Made by a program: the position numbers and the translations under genes. A model generated the notes under the pieces. The model was given only the letters and a program-made list of their open reading frames with translations, was not told the DNA's origin and did not search any database. DNA of 64,000 bases from Epiperipatus broadwayi (lineage: Eukaryota > Onychophora > Udeonychophora > Euonychophora > Peripatidae): assembly GCA_028023455.1 (NCBI GenBank), contig JAQFVV010006208.1:11304984-11368983 (forward strand), written 5' to 3'. The first letter of the stretch is position 1. Each line of letters starts with the position of its first letter. Positions 22,424 to 32,734 of the stretch are shown one piece after another.

Positions 22424-22759
22424 TATTTTTTCCAAAAATTGTACTGCAAAAATGACTTGCTTTATGAATATTGTTTTTCTGTGTACACTTTAAACATAAA
22501 CATTTAGCACAGAATTTTGAACATGTTGTTTTATATTTCATATAAAGTTGAAAACCAACAAAAAATAAAGTTATAAGACTTGAATATTTAAATATTTTTT
22601 TATAAAGAAAAAATAATTTCTGAAACTATATTTCTACATCAAAATAGTTATATAACTTTACATAAAGGTAAAAATTATTATCATTTAAAATTTTTTTTTA
22701 ATATACAATTGCAAATGTTTTGATTTCAGCTGTTAGAATTGTAAATATTCAACTCTTAG
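22424..22759. other. AT-rich sequence, nothing recognised
   Basis: No feature supported. Confidence 0.4.
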
Positions 22760-23215
22760 ATAATCTCAATATCAATAACAATCTCAACCTGGTGTCAAGG
22801 CAACCTCATTTTAATAATAAACATAAATCCCACCTTTATTTATGGGCCAATATATTCATATAAACAATAAAGATTGCAACTTAACCACAAATATTGATAC
22901 AAAGAAGTTTAAATAACCCTCCTTAAACAGGTAATTATAACATGTTCTGAATGCAGATTAACAAATAGTCAATTATTACTTAAATAATAAGTGTAATAAT
23001 GATCAAGGCTAGATAGGATTATAAGTAAATTCATAGAAATCACTCAAATCTTAGACAATCCCAATATCAATAACAATCAACTATCTCATTCTGTTGTCAA
23101 GGCAACCTGTTTTAAACAATAAACATGGAAATATCAATAACAATCAACAATCTCAATCTGTTGTCAAGACAACCTCATTTTAACAATCCCACCTTTATTT
23201 ATTTATGGTCCAATA
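22760..23215 (+). repeat. Three copies of a GTCAAGGCAACCT-containing repeat
   Basis: The block AATATCAATAACAATC..., TGTTGTCAAGGCAACC, then TTTTAA and CCACCTTTATTTAT recurs at about 22770-22860, 23055-23135 and 23130-23210. A further fragment lies at 38876-38930. The role is unknown. Confidence 0.7.
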
Positions 23216-23548
23216 TATACACATATGAATGAATTAAAATCATCAAAAAATGTTTACTACATCATATTACATTAAATGACTGGCATAATATTGTACTAAC
23301 ATTAAAATTATAAACATGTTTCATCAATTTTTTCTTTAAATGAATTGTTATTGTAGAAATACATAATTTTTTGCTTTTAAAACTTCCTATATAGAAAATT
23401 GAGATTTTTATACAGCTTATGGATAACTAATTTTTTTTTAATAAAAATGTTTTACAGGTATTAATTTGATCACTTTTTTTTTAAATGTTGGTTAACACAA
23501 TCATTTATTAATTTAACATAAAAAAGCTGTGATTATATAAAACTTATG
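23216..23548. other. AT-rich sequence, nothing recognised
   Basis: No feature supported. Confidence 0.4.
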
Positions 23549-23915
23549 TATTTCATTTGTTAATAAACAAGGCAAAACTCTCCATACAGTAGTGCCACCC
23601 TGTGCCAACCAGATTAATCAATGGATGCTAGAAGGCTTATGCATAAAATCCCTATCTAGTGCCTACTCATCCAATATCCCCAGACTAGTTTCTGGCTTGT
23701 GGCCTTTGTCAGTGAGGAGCCTTGGATCTGAGAAATTAGTCTGGGGATATTGGATGAGTAGGCACTAGATAGAGATATTATGCACAAGCCTTCTAGTATC
23801 CATTGATTACTCTGGTTGGCACAGGGTGGCACTACTGTATGGAGAGTTTTGCTTTGTTTATTAACAATTATGTGCTAGTATAAAAGATAGTGATCATGTG
23901 GTATTTCATTTGTTA
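23549..23915 (-). mobile_element. Family A element with 14-bp duplication
   Basis: Exact direct repeat TATTTCATTTGTTA (23549-23562, 23902-23915). It is a foldback: the left arm CAAAACTCTCCATACAGTAG to GGATCTGAG is followed by an inverted copy ending TACTGTATGGAGAGTTTTGC. The minus-strand hammerhead at about 23680-23719 keeps GAAAC and GUC, but the CUGAUGA box reads CUGACAA, so it is probably dead. The plus-strand copy is cut before the box. Confidence 0.85.
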
Positions 23916-24692
23916 TGGAAAAATGTTTAGTTTAGAAATAGTTATATTTTGTTTATGGAAAATTCTATATAGAAAACTGTTGTGTTTTGCATATTTTAAG
24001 AGTAAGCTTAACTTCTTTTAAAAAGGTAATATGAATATTAAATTCTGATCATATGTTTTTTTCTTTTATCTTTATGTCATGTGGAATTTCCCCATTTACA
24101 TCACTTTTTGATGCTATAATGGAGCATTGTTTTTCTTTTTGTTTTATTTTCTAATGAATAAAAACTTATTATTCATTATGGTTTTATGTTTTTGTTACAT
24201 TTTATTAAAAACATAAGTTCAAAAATGAAATATCAACTTTGGCTATAAAAATAAATAGAACAATTATCTAAAATAAAAGATTTTATTTCAGCCTTTAGCT
24301 AAAATGTAATTTTAATGAAAAAAATTTTTTTTTCAATTAAATCTAAATTTTTAAAAATGATTTTTGGTAAAAATACATTAAAATAACAAAAAACAAATTT
24401 TTAAAATATTAAAAACAAACTTTCAATAACTAAAAATATACATAAAATAATAAAAAGTTCTTCACAGTAGATAATTTCTGGTTGATATCAGTAAATTTTA
24501 TGCTTAAAAACTATTACATTCAAATAAAAAAGAATGCACACATCAAATACTTATTAAAAAACAAATGTTTAATAATTTACAAAAAAAGTGAAAATAACTA
24601 TGTGTAAATTTATTTTCTCTTTTAGTATAGTTTCATTAAAAGATGATTTATGGGTATTAATTTTTCTTATCACATTGCCAAATATATATCAC
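23916..24692. other. AT-rich sequence, nothing recognised
   Basis: No feature supported. Confidence 0.45.
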
Positions 24693-24953
24693 ATAATACT
24701 AAATCATCCACCCATTTTACTACTGTTACACAATGCTTTATTTACCATCCTCTTTTACAGTTTCAATTGTCCCAGCAATCTTTTTCAGAACTTCTACTTA
24801 TATTTCCAGATGATATTAATATTATATTCATTTTCTATTATTATTAATTTTGAAGAAGATTTCTGGGGCAATTGAAACTGTAAACTATTAAAAAGGGTGA
24901 TAAATCAAGCATTGTGTAACAGTAGTAAAGTGCATAGACGATTTAGTATTATA
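24693..24953. mobile_element. Foldback element with GAAAC motif in both arms
   Basis: Inverted arms run from ATAATACTAAATC to GATTTAGTATTAT and share ACTACTGTTACACAATGC. Each arm holds a degenerate form of (C)TGAAGAAGAT....GAAACTGT, the same motif seen at 57455-57490. The motif has an extra base between the box and stem II and does not meet the hammerhead consensus. Open frames here are composition artefacts. Confidence 0.65.
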
Positions 24954-25384
24954 TGATTTATATATGCATAAGTGATTCCTTTCTCGTTCAGTTTTGCTTG
25001 AACTGTTATTTTTGTTTCTTGATTTAGTTGGTGAATATCTAGAGGATATAATTGGAACTAAAATGTTAAATAATTTTTAAACACTAACATCACTCATAAG
25101 TTTTTTAAAATCAAGTTTTACCATTAAATATCCACAATGGGGAAAAACATTTGTAATAACATAATTTTTGTCACAGATGGTAGAAAGAATAAAATTGTGA
25201 GCTGACATTAGAAATTGCTATGATTTTTGTTTTGTTTTTAATTAAATTCATGAAAATTAATTATTAATATAGAAATGAAAATTTTTTGTTTTATATATAT
25301 AATTGAGAATACATATGTATTATACATATTCACATAGCCCTCACATTTTATCCTGAATTGTTAACAATTCAATTTTTTTCATTT
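24954..25384. other. AT-rich sequence, nothing recognised
   Basis: No feature supported. Confidence 0.4.
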
Positions 25385-25730
25385 AATGTGTGCATTGCAG
25401 GAATTGTTTAAACAAAGAAGAGATTTAAATTCATGTGATTCAGATAAATGTATCTGTATAAAACAAATTTGGTGATAGTAATCTTCCCATACTGCATCTA
25501 ATTTTGTTTGATTTTACAACTTTTTTCTTTCCACATTTCTACATTGTTAGAATGCTGATATTTATATTTATCAATTTTATAATACAGAAAAATAAAAATA
25601 TTTCACATAACTTAAAATTTCTTTTCCACTTTATATATTTTGCTGATCCTTTCCTTTTCTCTGTAACAAATGTGAACATGAAATTACCACTTAAAAGTCT
25701 ACAATACATATTAAAAACCCAAATGTTGTA
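25385..25730 (+). repeat. Dispersed repeat L, copy 1
   Basis: About 340 bp are clearly homologous to 30080-30420, with shared words CCCATACTGCA, GATATTTATA, AATACAGAAAA and TTTCTCTG.AACAAAT in the same order. No protein is conserved between the copies, so it is a noncoding repeat or a segmental duplication. Confidence 0.7.
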
Positions 25731-25924
25731 CAGAAAAATATTTTTAGCAAGAAAATTTAAATAGAGTGGATATACTTTGTCGTTATTAAAATAAATAATG
25801 TCCTATTCAATTTGCAGTCAGCCATGAGATCTTACACATAACAGTGAGCTGGTTTTTGATAGCTAATAAATATAGCACTACAAATGTTTTTTAAAATATA
25901 TATACCTGCACTCCAATATGTAAT

Positions 25925-26260
25925 AAATAGGGGTTTGAACTCAGACTTTCAATGACCCTCAACTATCCTCACTATCTCATACTGTGGACACACTTGATCA
26001 CACTCATGTCGAAAAGATAAACAATCACCAATATACGTATTTCATGCTAAACCAGCACTCGTAATATAAGCTGAGCATTGACTGTATATGTGCATGGAGA
26101 TGATAATCTGGACCAACTGACGGTGCTGGTTTAGCATGAAATACTATATTGGTGATTGTTGTCTTTTTGATATGTGTGGAATCAAGTGTGTCAGCAGTAT
26201 GAGATAGTGTGGATAGTTAAGGGTCGTGTGAAAGTCTGAGTTCAAACCCCTTAAAAGTTA
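25925..26260. mobile_element. Family F element, compact, both arms present
   Basis: The left arm begins GGGGTTTGAACTCAGACTTT and the right arm ends AAAGTCTGAGTTCAAACCCC; only a short spacer separates them. The left hammerhead (minus) is cut off before its CUGAUGA box. The right one (about 26112-26157, plus) has lost the last A of the box (CUGACG then stem II) but keeps stem II GUGCU/AGCAU and GAAA. Neither should be active. Confidence 0.8.
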
Positions 26261-26374
26261 TATAAAATAAAAGTAGCATCTTAAAATAACGTATTTAGAG
26301 TAATAATAAGAGGCAATGTTTAAATTTTAGAATGAATTATTGAAATGTATATTTTTCAAATAGATTTGTAAATA

Positions 26375-26635
26375 GAGGGATTTGAACTCAGGGTTTTTCA
26401 CTCTAGTCATCCTCGACTCTATTTCAAGCAACTGGTACACATGATCACGCACATGTGAAAAAAATACACGATCCACAGTATGGTCCAACTAATGAGTGCA
26501 AATTCTGCCCAAAATACTTATTACATATATTGGGGATCACATATCTTTTTCACGTGTGTGTGGTCATAGGTATCAATTGGTTGAGGTAGAGTGGCGAATG
26601 AATAGACTAAAAATCCCTCTGTTTACATATATAAC
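26375..26635. mobile_element. Family F relative, strongly diverged
   Basis: Ends AGAGGGATTTGAACTCAGGG and AAAAATCCCTCT are inverted. The interior has a CACATGATCACGCACATGTG-like block and its inverse (CACGTGTGTGTGGTCAT). The ribozyme position reads CTAATGAGTGC....CCAAAATAC, no longer a hammerhead. Confidence 0.65.
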
Positions 26636-27044
26636 AAACATTTAGTATAAGCAAATTATATACTGCCTTAGAATTATAATAGATTTGATAAAAATGTTTA
26701 AAATTTTAAGAGAAACTAATAAATTATATAAACTAGGTTAAAACTGTTATCAACGATTAAAAGAATGTATGTTTTAAAATTATGTTGTCAGGAATGTGTA
26801 GCAAAACAACATAATTAAGTATTCTAGTATTAAAAGAAATACATTTTAAAAAGTTTAATTAAGTAATCTACATTTTGGTTTAGATAACTAGATTAAAAAT
26901 AAGGTCGGTTTTTAAATTTAAACTTGCATTTTAAGATACGAGATTCAAAAAACAACGTAAAAATGCAGCCAATTGAATAATCAGAGGGTTCTGAAAATTC
27001 AAGCAATCAAATAAACAGCGATTTGAAAATTCGTGTAATTTTTT
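26636..27044. other. AT-rich sequence, nothing recognised
   Basis: No feature supported. Confidence 0.4.
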
Positions 27045-27143
27045 TTTTATGTGTCAAAGCATCGTCCGAGAAGCGAACCCGCAAGCCCAGGACAACTGCT
27101 TGTAAGGCAGCTGTGCTGACCACTCGACCACCAACACTTGACA
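27045..27143 (-). mobile_element. tRNA-derived SINE, minus strand
   Basis: Minus sense: GTGTTGGTGGTCGAGTGG (A box), CAGCACAGCTGCCTTACAAG (anticodon-arm region), GGGTTCGCTTCTCGG (B box region), then GATGCTTTGACACAT and A-rich tail. It is the same family as 27497-27590 and 41826-41925. Confidence 0.8.
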
Positions 27144-27496
27144 AAAAATTCATGTAATTAATATAAAACTGAGATCATTAAGAGTGTTGCAAATAAGAGG
27201 CCATCAAAGGTGTTATAAACAAAAAGTCAAACATATATAGAGTCAGCCACCTGAATTCAAACTTGAATCCTTTGTGAATCTGACCATGCTTCTTCAAAGG
27301 AATATCTAAAATGCCTAAACTTCAAATAATTTCAAGGATGGGGGAAACTGATAAAGAATAGTTTAGTAATTTGTAAAGAAAGAAATATGATTATGAATGC
27401 AATCCATTAATTCATACCATCAAGGGAAAAATATTAGCTTGCATAAAAACCCTCACAAGAACTGAAATGAGAATCCCAAATATAAAAACTTGCATT
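27144..27496. other. AT-rich sequence, nothing recognised
   Basis: No feature supported between the two inverted SINE copies. Confidence 0.4.
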
Positions 27497-27590
27497 GGTG
27501 GTAGAGAGGTCAGCGTGACTGCCTTGCACTTGCAGGCAGTTGTCCAGGTTGCGGGTTCGCATCCCGGCCGATGCTACGAAAAAAACAAAA
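27497..27590 (+). mobile_element. tRNA-derived SINE, plus strand
   Basis: TTGGTGGTAGAGAGGTCAGC, CTGCCTTGCACTTGCAGGCAG (here with a longer self-complementary anticodon arm), GCGGGTTCGCATCCCGGCCG and GATGCTACG followed by A-rich sequence. The B box GGTTCGCATCC is close to consensus. Confidence 0.8.
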
Positions 27591-27631
27591 CTATAAAAAC
27601 TTTACACTATGTAGATAAAAAAAAAGTTTAA

Positions 27632-27762
27632 TGATTAGATTGATAACAAAGGCAAAACTCCCCATACAGTAGCGCCACCCTGTGCCAAACAGAGTCTGTT
27701 GCCTTTGTTTACAACAAATTATGTGCCAGTATAGAGATGGTGATCATGTGATTAGATTGATA
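27632..27762. mobile_element. Short family A insertion with 14-bp duplication
   Basis: Exact direct repeat TGATTAGATTGATA (27632-27645, 27749-27762) encloses 103 bp made of the two family A ends only: CAAAGGCAAAACTCCCCAT...CCAAACAGAG on the left and TTGCCTTTGTTTACAAC...GGTGATCATG on the right. The ribozyme and body are deleted. Confidence 0.88.
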
Positions 27763-28275
27763 TTAACAATTTTAAATTTTATAAACATTTAAAGTATATT
27801 AACAACCTATATTTTATTATGTATACAGTATTTATATAATATATGATTTAATTGATAGCTTAAAGGAGGAAGTGAATGTTTATTTTAAAAAATTAGCAAT
27901 TGCCATTAATCATTACTAAATACTCTAGCTGCATTTAAGCAGCTAAATACAAAATCCATTCCATCTTTTCTTTTATTATATATATATGATTAGTTAAAAT
28001 TTTATCTCCATTCAACAAAAACAACAAGGATTTTCTTTTCATGTAGAAATTGTCAGAAAATAACAATGGAATATTCATCTTACACACATGAAGTGTGCAC
28101 TTGTGTAAATATTTAATATAGTGTGCAAAGTAAGAAATAATGAGTAGTAGTATTTTGTTTTAAATTAAAAGTTTATTATAAATTAATCCCCACATTAATT
28201 ACTGTGAATTAGATATTGTATGTTAGAATTTATAATCTATATAGTTGTTAGATCAGTGGTGTATGCAAAAATTTA
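27763..28275. other. AT-rich sequence, nothing recognised
   Basis: No feature supported; the sequence just before 28276 may belong to the Penelope element that follows. Confidence 0.4.
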
Positions 28276-28659
28276 GATAAATTGATAACTAATTGTAGAA
28301 TGAAAGATGAAGTAAAATACAAGAGAGGAATGGTTTATAAAATTAGATGTAATTTGTGTAATATGGTTTACTATGGCTATACGGGAAAGCAATTGGGAGA
28401 AAGAGCTAAAGAACACAATGATGCTATTGCTAGGAGAGATGATAGATCTGCATTATACATTCATTATTTACAGTACAGATATAAAATAAATTGCATTGAT
28501 AATATAAGCATTCTAGATTACATTAAAAATGTTAATAGACGTAAAATATATGAAACAAACTATATCATGTATAATAAAGACAATTGTATGAATATATACA
28601 AAACATCCATTGAGTTGAATAATAAGTGGTTAATGGATAAAGAATGGGTAGTTAATTAA
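28276..28659 (+). pseudogene. Penelope-like GIY-YIG endonuclease fragment, frame intact
   Basis: The 125-residue frame (first Met 28282) matches the C-terminal nuclease of Penelope-like retroelements, which nicks target DNA for reverse transcription. In order: VYKIRCNLC (residues 18-26, with a Cys pair at 23 and 26), YYGYTGK (30-36, the YIG half), Arg41 and His45 in GERAKEH, a His61 region (ALYIHYLQYRYK), Glu91 in RRKIYETNYI as likely catalytic Glu, and an Asn near 104. The frame ends at a TAA, a plausible natural C-terminus. No reverse transcriptase core was found upstream, so this is a 5'-truncated copy. The open frame suggests it is younger than other coding relics here. Confidence 0.82.
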
Positions 28660-29504
28660 TATGTGGCTATACATCCATTCAATTTGTATAATAGGTTAAT
28701 TATGTAGTATGATTGTATAAATATTATGTAATAGATCATGTCAGATATCCATTTGTTTATCTGTCTTCTTTCATGTATTGATATAGATGTTGCTGTATGT
28801 ACTTTAAATCATGGTATTCTGGAGATGTATTGAAAAGGGCAAAAAACATAAATTTTCCAGAAAAGGCTTTTTTATGATAATTATATACTTTCTATAATCT
28901 TTGTTGTTTGTAGATCTGTATTTTTAACATATTATTGACTATTGAATACTTGAGGTGCAACATAAAAAGGGAATTAGTTCTGATTCTTTTTCTGTATAGC
29001 ATATCTATATAGTAAATTTATTCATGGTTTTGTCAAGTAAATTCAAGCACAGATTCAAAAGGGACCACTTCATATAATTAAGTTCAGATATTATTAAATC
29101 AGAATTTAGACTTAAAGTAGTACTCACTAGAATTTTTATTTTAAGGAAGGTGTATTGATTATAACAATCTCAGATATACGTGTGTTACTATGCTAAAAGC
29201 TAAAAATAACAATAAATATATTATATTTGTGAGGGTTGGCCATCCGTAGGATTATATCCAGGGTGTATTAAAGGATAGGATTCATTTTACGCTAAGTGTG
29301 CTCAATTATAAAATCATGTTAGTATTATAAAAAATAGCTGAAAGATTAATGTTTTAAAATTAATCAAAATAAACTCTGTATCCTTTACAAATAACAAAGA
29401 ACATTTAGTATTTGTTTTCCAACATGCACGTGAACTAAAAGTAATTAAAAAATGGTGGATAAATGGCTTGTGAAAATAATCACTATCATTAAATTATAAT
29501 CATA
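28660..29504. other. AT-rich sequence, nothing recognised
   Basis: No feature supported; part could be the 3' untranslated region of the Penelope-like fragment. Confidence 0.4.
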
Positions 29505-29845
29505 AAAGTAATATATAGGGCATATGACCACAGACTTTCACACGACCCACCACTCTCCACACTATCTCATAACACTGATACACCTAAACACATATATGTT
29601 GAAAAGATAAATAATCATCAACACACGTTTTTCATGCTAAACCAGCAGTCATCAGTTGGTCCAGGTTATCATCTCCCACACATATATACTATAAGTGCTA
29701 AGATATATATTAAGATAGCCAATCCTCATACTTTAATGGACAAGATTCAATCTACTCCACACTCCAACTCTTTAACCGTCCATCCAATTGAAAATCTGAT
29801 GATGGAATGTTCAAAGGCCATTCTGAGGTCGAGATCATAAAGGTA
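29505..29845 (-). mobile_element. Family F element, left arm and middle
   Basis: It begins AATATATAGGGCATATGACC, then ACAGACTTTCACACGACCCA; the middle has TTTAATGGACA and CAATTGAAAATCTGATGATG. The right arm is absent. The minus-strand motif at 29615-29663 keeps CUGAUGA and GAAA, but stem III and the cleavage base are altered (G at position 17). Confidence 0.75.
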
Positions 29846-30079
29846 ATAAAATTATAAAGAAAATTTTCATGAATTCTTATGATATAGCCAGAAATGGAAG
29901 CACCTTAAGAATAAAGGAGTATAATATTTTGTCTGACAATTACAATACTTTGTAAATAAATTATTGTGTTATTTGTTTAAATAGTATGTTAATTTCTTTA
30001 TATATAATGTTGTTTGGTCTGTATATTAGTTCCATGTCCATTTCATTAAGAGTAGCTAAAGTTGGTTTGCAAATGGTAA

Positions 30080-30420
30080 TTGTTCATAAAAAGGATGGTT
30101 TCAAATTCATGCAGTTCAGGTTAATGATAATGTACCTGTATAATGACAAACTTCATGATAGAAATTTTCCCATACTGCACCTGACTTCCGGTTTGCTTTC
30201 ATAACTTTTTACATTCCAAATCTCTGCATTGTGAGAATGTTGATATTTATACACATCAATTTAATAATACAGAAAAGATGAAAAAACTTTATATAATAAT
30301 TAAAAATTTTTTTTTCATTTTATATACTTCTCTGATATTTTTCTTTTCTCTGCAACAAATATGAAGAAAAAAAAATCCGCTCAAAAGACTAAAATATATA
30401 TCATTAAAAACTAAGTATTT
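30080..30420 (+). repeat. Dispersed repeat L, copy 2
   Basis: Homologous to 25385-25730 over its length. It contains CCCATACTGCACCTGACTTC and TCTCTGCAACAAATATGAAG. The function is unknown. Confidence 0.7.
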
Positions 30421-30802
30421 TATAAAAATTTCTCAAGTTAACTATAATGATTTGGACTATGTTTCTTTTAGATTGAATGTATCCATTTTATAAATGTGTT
30501 TTTTTTATTTATAAGAAGTTGTAAATAAAAAACACTGTTTAAATTCTATAATTATTTAATTTTATTACATCATGTGCCATCTTTTAACATTAAACAATTC
30601 TTGTTTCTTTCTTTATGAGGTTAATACATTGTACTTTCATTTTTTCACACTTCTATTATTCTAACTTTAAAAGAACTTTTTTATTCATATGGAACTTTAA
30701 AATCTTCTATGTGCTTTTCTTCTTCTTCTTCTAATATTAAGGTTATTAAATTACCTAGCTAGAAATTAAACATTTTCTTAAAATCCTGTTTGTTAATACA
30801 AC
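30421..30802. other. AT-rich sequence, nothing recognised
   Basis: No feature supported; a short TTC run at 30719-30731. Confidence 0.4.
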
Positions 30803-31175
30803 ATATGTTTAAAAGCACTAAACATCACATGATCACCATCTTATGCTAGCACATATGAACTATATAAGATATCGCGCTTAAATTGAAAATATTATTGTGT
30901 TTTGAATTTCATTCTCATAATTTTGTAGTGAAGTAGAGATAAAAGGTGGTTGCTGGAGGGTTGCATTGGATCCTAAGATCTAGGTGCAATGCTCTCAGAT
31001 CCAAAGCTCCTCACTGATGAAGGCCACAAACCAGAAACTAGTCTGGGGATATTGGATGAGTAGGCACTAGATAGGGATTTTATGCACAAGTCTTCTGGCA
31101 TCCATTGATTACTCTGGTTAGCACAAGATGGCACTACTATATGGAGAGTTTTTGCCTGTATTATATGTTTAAAAG
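30803..31175 (+). mobile_element. Family A element with hammerhead and 13-bp duplication
   Basis: Exact direct repeat ATATGTTTAAAAG (30803-30815, 31163-31175). It begins CACTAAACATCACATGATCA and ends GGAGAGTTTTTGCCTGTATT. It carries one full hammerhead in plus sense. No protein is encoded. Confidence 0.87.
31009..31048 (+). ncRNA. Type I hammerhead ribozyme motif, family A
   Basis: CCUCA (31009-31013), CUGAUGA (31014-31020), stem II AGGC/ACCA around CACAA (only two clean pairs), GAAAC (31034-31038), UA loop, GUC ending 31043, UGGGG. The core is complete and stem I has five pairs; the weakened stem II may lower activity. Confidence 0.75.
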
Positions 31176-31514
31176 GTTGTGGCATTTTAACTTGATTATT
31201 TATTTTAAATGGTAACTTAGTGACTCCTTTGTACAGTGACTAATTCAAAAGCTAAAGATTAATGAATAGATTGCCAGCTGAAAAAAAAACAAAATTTAAA
31301 AGAAAGTCTGATTTTGGCCAAAGCTGTTGTGTTCATTGAAACATTTTTTTTCTAATGTTATTCTTATAATTTACAATTTTTCAAATACATATTGGATAAC
31401 TTTTGAATTCATTTCATTTTTCAATTTTTTTTTTTTAATAAAAGTAATTTTTGAGCCAATTTAATTTTAGACATCAAAAAAATGCATAAATTTTTGATAT
31501 GTGGCATTATACTT
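31176..31514. other. AT-rich sequence, nothing recognised
   Basis: No feature supported. Confidence 0.4.
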
Positions 31515-32060
31515 TTTACCAAGCTTGACAGAAGATTTTTTTAATATACAGTTTCAGGGGCATAGAATAAAAGTTAAAAAACAAAATGGCTGACAAGTAG
31601 CAGTTGTATTTAATATTTTTATATTATTACAACATTACATTTTTTTATATAAATTCAAATAAATAAATAAATTGGAAATATTATAATTAACAATAATAAA
31701 TAAAAGATAAATATGATGTTTAAATGCTGATGACTCTATATATTAAAACAGTAATCAAATACCCTTATCCACCTTCCTTTATGAATAATGAAACATCTTT
31801 ATATGTATTATCTATAAAGAGTGAGGATAGTTGATTAATGTTTTAATATATGTAGACCTCAGTGTTTACATATTGTAATATTTATCTTTTATTTATTATC
31901 GTTAATAATATTTTCACTTTATTTATTTTTTGTATTAATTAAAAAAAATAGAAATGTAACATTATAATAAAAAAAATATATAAATATTAAATACAAGTCT
32001 ATTTGAACACCCCTGAAACTGTATATTTAAAAAAAAAAATGTCCACTAAGCTTGGTAAAC
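31515..32060. mobile_element. Large foldback element
   Basis: Arms of about 240 bp: TTACCAAGCTT, ATATACAGTTTCAGGGG, AATAATAAATAAAAGATAAA on the left against their complements on the right, around an 80-bp centre near 31760-31840. No flanking duplication, ribozyme motif or protein was found. Confidence 0.78.
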
Positions 32061-32734
32061 GAGATTAAGCACAAGTAACAAATTTTTTTTTATAATTAAT
32101 TTGACTTTTGATTTATTAATTTTTTTTATATAGAAATAAAATTTCTCTCCTCATGGAAATAGATGTATTGAAAACTTTATTTTCACAATTAAAACAATTT
32201 TACTATAAAATAAAAAAAGAAATTTGCTATTGTTTTTACTTAAATTCTTTGCAACAAAAATAACTGCAAAATTTATTGCTGAATAACAAGAAAATAATTG
32301 CAACTATAATAAATAATTTTGTTTTAAAATATACAAGTGATTTATTGACTAACATTATATAACAATGCATTAACAAACAGTGATTAGTCAAATTTTGCAT
32401 AAATGAGGTCTGCAGTAGTTCCCATCCCAATATTACTGCCTTTTTCATACTTCAAAGTGATATAATAACAAATATTAAAAATCATAACTTTATTAAAAAC
32501 ACAAATTTTAATTTTCTAATTTTTCATCATTACCATTGTTGTCTGCAATCGATTGTAAACAATCAAAACTATTGCAAGTAAATTTACTGATATCTGGACA
32601 GAGACTTACGATTAAAATTGTAAATAATAATTTAATAGCATTTAGATGATTCATTATATATTTTGTCTTTTATCAACTTTAATTTTAATAAAAAGTTAAC
32701 ATTACTGTTATTTGTTCTTTAATTTATTTACTAA
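32061..32734. other. AT-rich sequence, nothing recognised
   Basis: No feature supported. Confidence 0.4.

Noticed and set aside
24588-24875. 95-codon frame with hydrophobic stretches as a membrane protein
   Set aside because: Phe/Ile/Leu-rich translation is what AT-rich DNA gives in any frame; two frames overlap here and both run through a foldback arm.
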